Assembly (NCBI RefSeq): GCF_019279795.1
Contig: NC_056727.1
Location: 1,211,349,577 to 1,211,413,576 of the forward strand
DNA from: Protopterus annectens
Taxonomy: Eukaryota > Chordata > Ceratodontiformes > Protopteridae
Length of the DNA: 64,000 nt
Reading direction: 5' to 3'
In this document: piece by piece, positions 58,451 to 64,000 of the stretch
Layout: each line of letters begins with the position of its first letter
How positions within the stretch are numbered: the first letter of the stretch is position 1
The notes under the pieces: model-generated
The model's input: the letters and a program-made list of their open reading frames with translations, nothing else
Database searches by the model: none
What the model was told of the DNA's origin: nothing
Translations under genes and position numbers: made by a program

Positions 58451-59867
58451 CGTCTGTTCCCATTGATGCTGTGTTTTTTGCTTTGGAGAGGGTGGCTCTT
58501 ACCTGAGAATCTGAGATGTCAGGGGGGGGGCAGCACTCTGCTGGGATAGATATTTGCCCTTTTGGTGGGGAGGGGGGGGTTGCACTGAACCTGTCAGCTA
58601 GGATGTTGGCAATGTCTGTGGGTTCAGTGTATTTTTTGTCATTTTGGACTAATTCTGAGCATATCTGGGAATTCCCACCCAGGTTCCTAACATAACTAAA
58701 GAAAGCCTTGTGGTTATTCTTAGTGTCCTGTGCAATTTTTCTCTCGAAGCTGGCCTTAGACGATTTTATGAGTGCCTGTAGTTTTTTGCTAATACTGATC
58801 AGAGATGCCTTCCCTTTTTGGGATTTTGCTCTATCATGTAGTAGCTTCCTCCTTCTATTGTATAGTTTGTTTATGGCTGGGGTACACCAGACAGGACGCC
58901 TGCCTTTGGAGGATTGGGTCTTGGTTTTATCTGGGATTGCATGATCCATGCATTCCTGAAGGTGTTCATAGAATGTGTTTATAAAGGATTCTGCAGTCTG
59001 GTCCGTATGTCCCACAGGCCCTGGGGCTTTGAAGGATTCCACCTCGGTTTTGAGGAGTGTGAAATTTGCTTTAGAGAAGTTTTTCACTGTGGTTTTCTGG
59101 GCAGGGGGTGGGGTCGGGATGTGAATATCCAGTGAAATTAATTTATGGTCTGATCTTACCAGTGAGGGATACACTTCTGGTCTGGAGCATAGAGCCCCCA
59201 TGTTGGTGATGATCAGGTCCAGTATGTTTTCCCCTCTTGTGGGAGTGGTAACAAGTTGTTCCATAGCATTTGAGTTTATAAATTCTAGGAACCTTTGGGC
59301 TAGGGTGTTGGAGCTAGAGTAATGCTCCCAGTCTATGTTTGGGTAGTTGAAGTCGCCCAATATAATGGTGTTTGGAGAGACCTTCATATTTTCCAGTGTT
59401 CTCAGGAAGGCCGAGTGGGGTTCCTGGGTTTGGGAGGGTGGTCTGTAGCAGGCTATAAACTGGAAGGCAGTTTTACCCACTGTTAGTTGCACATGGATAG
59501 TCTCTGATGATTCGTGCTGTGCCACCAACCTGGAGGTGTGGGTATCTTTGACGAATATTGATACTCCCCCTCCTTTTGTGGTTCGGTCCAAGTTTTGGGG
59601 CCGAAAAGCATGGTATGAGGTATAACCTGGTAGTGCTGGGGTGCTCTCAGGAGCATTGAACCAGGTTTCTGTTACTACACAGATATCGATGTTCTCCAAG
59701 CTAAGGAGAGTTTCAAGTACGTGCATCTTGAGGTTTAGACTTCTGGCGTTGAGTAGCATTACTATTAGTTTCTTATCCCTTGTGATACCTATGGAGGTGG
59801 GTTTGTCTTTTGAGCCTTGCCTAAAAAAGTCACTATGGGGGTGGCAAGAGCCTTTGCCAATATCCAA
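58451..59867 (-). pseudogene. CR1 ORF2 endonuclease and linker (copy D)
   Basis: One open frame covers the complete APE-type endonuclease and the EN-RT linker. EN: VMLLNARSLNLKMHVLETLL, IDICVVTETWF (Glu), TTKGGGVSIFVKD, VQLTVGKTAFQFIACYRP, IILGDFNYPNIDWEHYS, LDLIITNMGAL and SLVRSDHKLISLDI (SDH). Linker: VWCTPAINKLYNRRRKLLHD, KASFERKIAQD, FFSYVRNLGGNSQIC and ADRFSAT. It ends with KNTASMGTDGVPGCVLHEL, the RT start, where the deletion shifts the frame. This is the only intact EN reading frame in the window. Confidence 0.93.
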
Positions 59868-60760
59868 AAGCCCAGGGGTGACAGGTGCAAGCCGTCCCTA
59901 GCGAAGCATCGTGGCTTGTCGAGCATGTCATCCCAGGCTGACAGGGATTGGATCCCCTTTGAATGACACCAATACTTAAACCAATTGTTGAAATTGATCA
60001 TCTTGTCTTCATATTGTGGCATCATTCTTGGTGAGGGTAAGATGCTACTCAAGGTCAGGGTCATACCAGCCTGGGCTACATGCTCAGAGAGCTCCTCTAT
60101 GTCTCTTTTCATGTAGTCCAGGGAGGTACGTCTCAGGTCATTCACACCAGCATGGACAATGACTGAGTCATATTTGTACTTGCCTTGGAGTGACCTGAGT
60201 GCATGTGTTATGTGGCGGATCCTAGTGCCCGACAGGCAGCTCACTGTGACCTTCTTGTTCAGCCTGGTGAGTGGGACGTCAGTGTGCCTGACGACAGAGT
60301 CACCTATTACAAGTGCATCAGGTGTGTTGTTTAGCCTTAAGGGCTGTGACTGTTTGGAACACTGGCTTTGTGAGCTATGTGTTGCACGTGTTTTGTTTTG
60401 GGGTAGCGGTTGCTTGGGTGTCTGCTTTGGAGGTCTCTGCTGCTTAGGCAGATTTTTATTTAGATCCTCTGAGTATGTTTTTGTGTGTTTATGTGTTTGG
60501 TTTGCTGTTGTGGTAGGTCTATGTGAAACTGGAATTGTAGTGAGTGTGGTTTCCTTCTCCTCCTGACTGGTTATGCCAGTACTGAGTTGAGAGAGCTTAG
60601 CCTCCAGTTTGGCTATATGGTTGCATCTCTCACGTGTTGGAATTTGTTGGGAGGAGGAGAGGGTTGTCTGTGTACCTGAGGCAGTTGTAACATTGACTCA
60701 AGATTCCCAGATTCACCAGCTGGACCAGAGAGGAGGTTGACAACTGACCTTTGGACATGC
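59789..60760 (-). pseudogene. CR1 ORF1: zinc-finger-like region and SGNH esterase (copy D)
   Basis: N-terminal MSKGQL near 60760, then QCYNCLRYTDN and, after a 2-bp frame change near 60640, RERC where copy B has CERC (one Cys lost). A KLEAKLSQL helix and a Lys/Pro/Gln-rich linker follow. The esterase half is open: ALVIGDSVVRHTDVPLTRL (GDS serine), IVHAGVNDLRRTSLDYMKRD (G.ND), LTLSSILPSPRMMPQYEDKM and FARDGLHLSPLGF (DxxH). These are the four SGNH-type blocks, all with catalytic residues in place. ORF1 overlaps or abuts ORF2 near 59790-59870. Confidence 0.87.
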
Positions 60761-61040
60761 TAGAATAGTATTGGGAATTCCTTTATAATTGAAAAAAGGG
60801 CCAGTGGGGAACAAGGTACTCAAGGGGAGTTTGTGAGGGTGTAGTGCTTTTAATTTTGTAGTGCTGACTTATATAATTGCTTTAGTGAGCAAGTGCCAGG
60901 CTTTAGAGTAGGAATAGGGTGTTTATTATGAGAATTAGATCAGTTCTAAGGGAAAAAGTGAAGAGCAGACTTTGTGGAGCCGAGAATGGTTTAAACCCAA
61001 TTAAGCGGAGCTGCCCGATGCTGCGCTATGCGCAAAATCA

Positions 61041-61110
61041 CGCAAAGCCGCACCAAAGCAGGTTTTATACAAGGGGACTTGAAAGAGCTAGAAACTGGCC
61101 CAAAACAGCC
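61041..61110 (-). promoter_or_regulatory. CR1 5' UTR monomer, proximal
   Basis: Minus strand: TTTCTAGCTCTTTCAAGTCC, CTTGTATAAAACC and GCTTTGGTGCGGC. It matches 61641-61700 at most positions, including the TATAAAACC box. Confidence 0.6.
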
Positions 61111-61640
61111 AATAGACTACCAGATTCTTGTGCTGGGAACACTCCACCAGGGATAGATAGGCTGCTCTAAGCTCCCCACTGCCACTGATGAACAAAGAAG
61201 CCTCCCTTTATCCAAGAAAGGAAATGGGCAACACAGGAACTTTCCAAAAGTCCAGAATACAGCAAAGCCTGTATTTGGACTACTCTAGGTCAGGAAAGAT
61301 GGGAAACAAGGATATTTATTTTATTTTTTTTTTGCAACAAACAGCAGGAAAATGCAATAAATATGTAACACAGGCTAGCGCACTTGAATGTGTAGCCTCA
61401 ACAGGTAAATGCAACAAACAGGACAAACTTTAAAAGTGCAGGTGCAAAAACAACTTTAAACAGTTTAAAACAGTTCAAGAAGCAGAAATACTTGCAGTTT
61501 AGCTAGATCGGACAGTCGCCCAGGTAGTAGCAGGAAAAAAAAAACACTTTTATCAGGTTAGCAGTCGCTCTTTTAGCCTCTCTGCTGCTAGCACCACTCT
61601 GCAGGACCATGAGGAGCTTGGCTGAGTAGTAACAAGCACA

Positions 61641-61696
61641 AAAACCACACCAAAGTGGGTTTTATATAGGGAGACTTGAAAGAGCCAGAAATTGGC

Positions 61697-61700
<4 letters not shown>
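61641..61700 (-). promoter_or_regulatory. CR1 5' UTR monomer, distal
   Basis: Minus strand: TTTCTGGCTCTTTCAAGTCT, CCCTATATAAAACCC and ACTTTGGTGTGG. A TATA-like box in a repeated 60-bp unit upstream of ORF1 suggests an internal promoter. Confidence 0.6.

Positions 61701-61767
<67 letters not shown>
61699..61767. repeat. (AT)n microsatellite
   Basis: About 68 bp of AT at the 5' limit of copy D. Confidence 0.97.
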
Positions 61768-61774
<7 letters not shown>

Positions 61775-62044
61775 TATAAGTATTGGTCAGAGTTACACAG
61801 TAGGTATGTGGTGAATCTGGCAACCAAAGTCAAGCTTGCAGAGTAAGGCTTATTAACAATTCATGTGCTAAACCACCACATTAGTTGGTTCAATTTAGGG
61901 TTATCACCTGCCCCTCTTTATGCAAGGTAGTCCGTATTTGGGCAGGTGCGCCTTGCGAAAAAAGATGAAAAAAATGGAAAATGTTCTGAGAATTTAGGAC
62001 AAAAAATATTTAAGTTTTCTTTAATAGTGATATAAAACAATGAG
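61768..62044. other. Unassigned spacer
   Basis: No feature recognised. Confidence 0.4.
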
Positions 62045-62245
62045 TTGCACCACTTGTTCCAGAGGTTCAGCATACTGGCTAAGACCTTTGCTGCTCCCAT
62101 AGTGCCTTTTTTTAGGCAGAGTCTAACTAATGGATATTCCAACATAAATATATCAAATCTAAATCTGGATCACATTAAGGTGACACTGCTCAATGCCAGA
62201 AGTCTCAACAACAAATTGCATGATCTTAAGTTTCTTTTGTACTAA

Positions 62246-62880
62246 GAACACTTGCACTTATTTATTCTTTTTTTATTCATTTTATTTATTTATTGTTTTG
62301 ATGATCAGGAAAGTCCAACTGGGTTTAACCCATTTTTAGTGGAGGTCCAGGAAGAAAAGCTCCATTACATAACATCTGTAATTTACAGTTTCACTTTCTT
62401 TCTTTTTTTCCTCTCACTCTTACTTCCTTTTTACTGACCTGTCCCTTTTGTCCTATCAATGCCAGGTCTACTAGCTACTCCATACCTCCCCCAGACTTAT
62501 TCCAGTAATTGCTGGGGCCAGTCAAGGATCACAGGCAATGGGGTTTGGCACGTCTGAGCTTCTGACCAGCTGGAAGTCTTACTTTGGCCTACCCTATTAC
62601 TCCCCCTCTTCTTGTGGCAATATGGTAGGTGTTCAGTGTGGAGTTTGCAGTATATTGCCTTCCCATCTGCAGCAGCTTCAGCTAGGCCCACTGCCACCCA
62701 CTGAACATGCTTCCTTTGACAACGTACCTAGCCTTCACCAAGGATTGTCATCACGAGAGGAACATGTACGACCATTTCTGCCATTATATCAGTCACCCAA
62801 GATGCTAATTAAATTCAGGGTGCCTGGGTTGTAGTCAGGATTTATCCCTCTATGCTACAGGAGTGGTTTACAATTTCATT
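62246..62880 (-). mobile_element. Insertion with LINE-X-type tail (possible SINE)
   Basis: The LINE-X 3' tail in reverse lies at about 62262-62368 (CAGGAAAGTCCAACTGGG, CCAGGAAGAAAAGCTCC). The rest to about 62880 may be its SINE or LINE body, with a weak tRNA-like start (TGTAGCATAGAGGGA on the minus strand). It interrupts the CR1 endonuclease. Confidence 0.4.
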
Positions 62881-63601
62881 TTTGTGAACAATATTATTTT
62901 CAGCACAATTTATACCAAGTAAATAATATTTACATTCATGAGTTACAGTAAGATACAGGGCTGATAGAGTGGGTTGTATACAGACTGATCAAGGACAGGT
63001 TTATGCAGCGCATTTGATTGGGAAAGTAATTACCTGTAATAGATTTTATACAAGCAGCTAGGATCTTTTCATTAAGGCAAGACATTATCTATGTTTGTGT
63101 AATTACTAAAACATGGTTTAAATCACATTAAGATAAGACATTGTCCATATCTATGTAATTACTGAAACCTGGTTTGAATGTAAAGAAGGCACTCCCTCCA
63201 TATCTGGGTTTTACACCTACCATGCCTTCAGGCCTGATGGCGACCATGGAGGAGTCTCCATACTTAAGCACCATATCACCTCCAGGGAGATTCCCAGAGA
63301 CCCGCAAATGGAAATCAAAGAACTCCAGATCACTTTAAAAAGGACAGACTATCAATTTATAGCATATTGTAGGACATGCTCCTAATAATAACATATGATT
63401 CCTAAATGTACTCAGTCTACCTATAAATATGAACTTCATTGCATTGGTTGATGTCAGTTACCATCTCAGTAAACTGGGGCACCTATACCATCAATGTAGG
63501 GCATGCCTAGAAGTTCTTAGATTTAATAAATAAAAACTCCCTGGACCAGCTTGTTAACAAGCCAACTAGACAGCATAATATTTTTGATATGGTCCTTAAA
63601 A

Positions 63602-63670
63602 TAGGTTCATAGGTTGTTATTAGGCTAATGACCACTGAGGTCCTTATAACACTAGCTGCACACTTCAAAC
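63602..63670 (-). mobile_element. CR1 3' end fragment
   Basis: ATAGGTTCATAGGTTG, ATTAGGCTAATGACC, GGTCCTTATAACACTAGC match the CR1 terminal sequence; inserted in the older CR1. Confidence 0.65.
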
Positions 63671-64000
63671 CATTTGAATCCCAATTATCATACAGAGGTG
63701 GGGCATGTTAATAAGCAGATTTCATATTCCACAAGGGAGCCGTTAGCACCGACCCTGGGAATTATAGACCCATCAGCCTGACAAGTCTCATCTGCAAACC
63801 AATGGAACATATTATAACTGGTATTGTAAACTATAATATCAAAAATCTCATTCAACTTGACCTGCAGCAGTTTGGCTATGTGAAGGAAAGATTTTCACTA
63901 AGGAATTTTGTTAACTTCTTTGACAGGGTTATACATGGTGTCAGTAGTGGTCATGCTAGCCCCATTTCGTAAATTTTGACCTAGCCAAGGCATTTGGCAC

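Larger units (their letters stand above)
56881..61700 (-). mobile_element. Most complete CR1 of the window (copy D)
   Basis: A minus-strand CR1 of about 4.8 kb. The 3' end has three ATAGGTTC octamers (56881-56904), matching the 8-bp terminal repeats of CR1. Then come the CTAGGCTATCTGCC block, ORF2, ORF1 and a 5' untranslated region with two promoter-like monomers (61041-61110 and 61641-61700). It has few lesions, but they include a frameshifting deletion and a catalytic substitution in the RT. Confidence 0.9.
62045..64000 (+). mobile_element. Old, divergent CR1 remnant on plus strand
   Basis: 62085-62110 encodes ILAKTFAAPIVPFF, the ORF1 end; VTLLNARSLNNKLHDL opens ORF2 (about 62180-62225). 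An insertion follows. From about 63070 the EN resumes with VITETWFECKEGTPS, GDHGGVSIL, TDYQFIAY and NKNSLDQLVNKPTR, then INIF-type residues. After a second insertion (63602) RT begins abruptly with TDPGNYRPISLTSLICK, LQQFGYVKERFSL and NFVNFFDR, and runs off the window. The EN-RT linker is missing. It is more divergent from the other CR1 copies than they are from each other. Confidence 0.75.

Noticed and set aside
61588..61833. ORF rich in Ile-Tyr repeats
   Set aside because: It is translation of the (AT)n microsatellite.

Overview
This window is vertebrate-type nuclear DNA made almost entirely of transposable elements and non-coding sequence. I see no host protein exon that I can defend, no rRNA or real tRNA gene, no CRISPR and no bacterial-style operon. 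The mix (CR1 LINEs with an esterase ORF1, a Penelope-like element, a Gmr1-like Ty3/gypsy element, a Tigger/pogo transposase, tRNA-derived SINEs, MITEs, long CA and AT microsatellites) suggests a large, repeat-rich vertebrate genome such as a lungfish, another sarcopterygian, an amphibian or a cartilaginous fish. The species cannot be fixed from the sequence alone.

Region 1-17.2 kb is a stack of insertions. The base layer is a Tigger-type transposase gene (596-15293) cut into three pieces. A Penelope-like retroelement (959-5030) with duplicated pLTRs, RT and GIY-YIG nuclease lies in the first break and is flanked by a 13-bp target duplication. A minus-strand LTR retrotransposon (5653-14550) lies in the second. 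Its integrase precedes its reverse transcriptase and its Gag has a SCAN-like segment, as in Gmr1-like elements. Its integrase is in turn split by a LINE (about 8600-10517) and a tRNA-derived SINE (10518-10655). A decayed LINE (15300-17150) carrying another SINE follows.

Region 17.4-38 kb is a CR1 graveyard. An older minus-strand CR1 (21255-21490 plus about 26006-28264) is split by a nearly full-length minus-strand CR1 (21491 to about 26005). A second minus-strand CR1 (31211-33018 plus 36601-37994) is split by a plus-strand CR1 (33019-36600). Around them are an L1-like remnant, a 426-bp palindromic MITE with TA flanks, and another LINE of the 9-kb family. Every CR1 ORF is broken, and most copies have lesions at or near the RT active-site motif.

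Region 38-56 kb is mostly non-coding sequence without recognisable genes, punctuated by short CR1, SINE and LINE tails, microsatellites and a 440-bp MITE (55639-56078) with exact 8-bp target duplications. Region 56.8-61.7 kb is the most complete CR1, with 3' octamer repeats, ORF2 (endonuclease and RT), ORF1 (zinc-finger-like and SGNH esterase) and two promoter-like 5' monomers. The right edge (62-64 kb) is an old, plus-strand CR1 remnant with further insertions.

No gene set here works together as a host pathway. The logic is that of autonomous elements (Tigger, Penelope-like, Gmr1-like, CR1, the second LINE family) and short non-autonomous partners (SINEs and MITEs) that share their ends.
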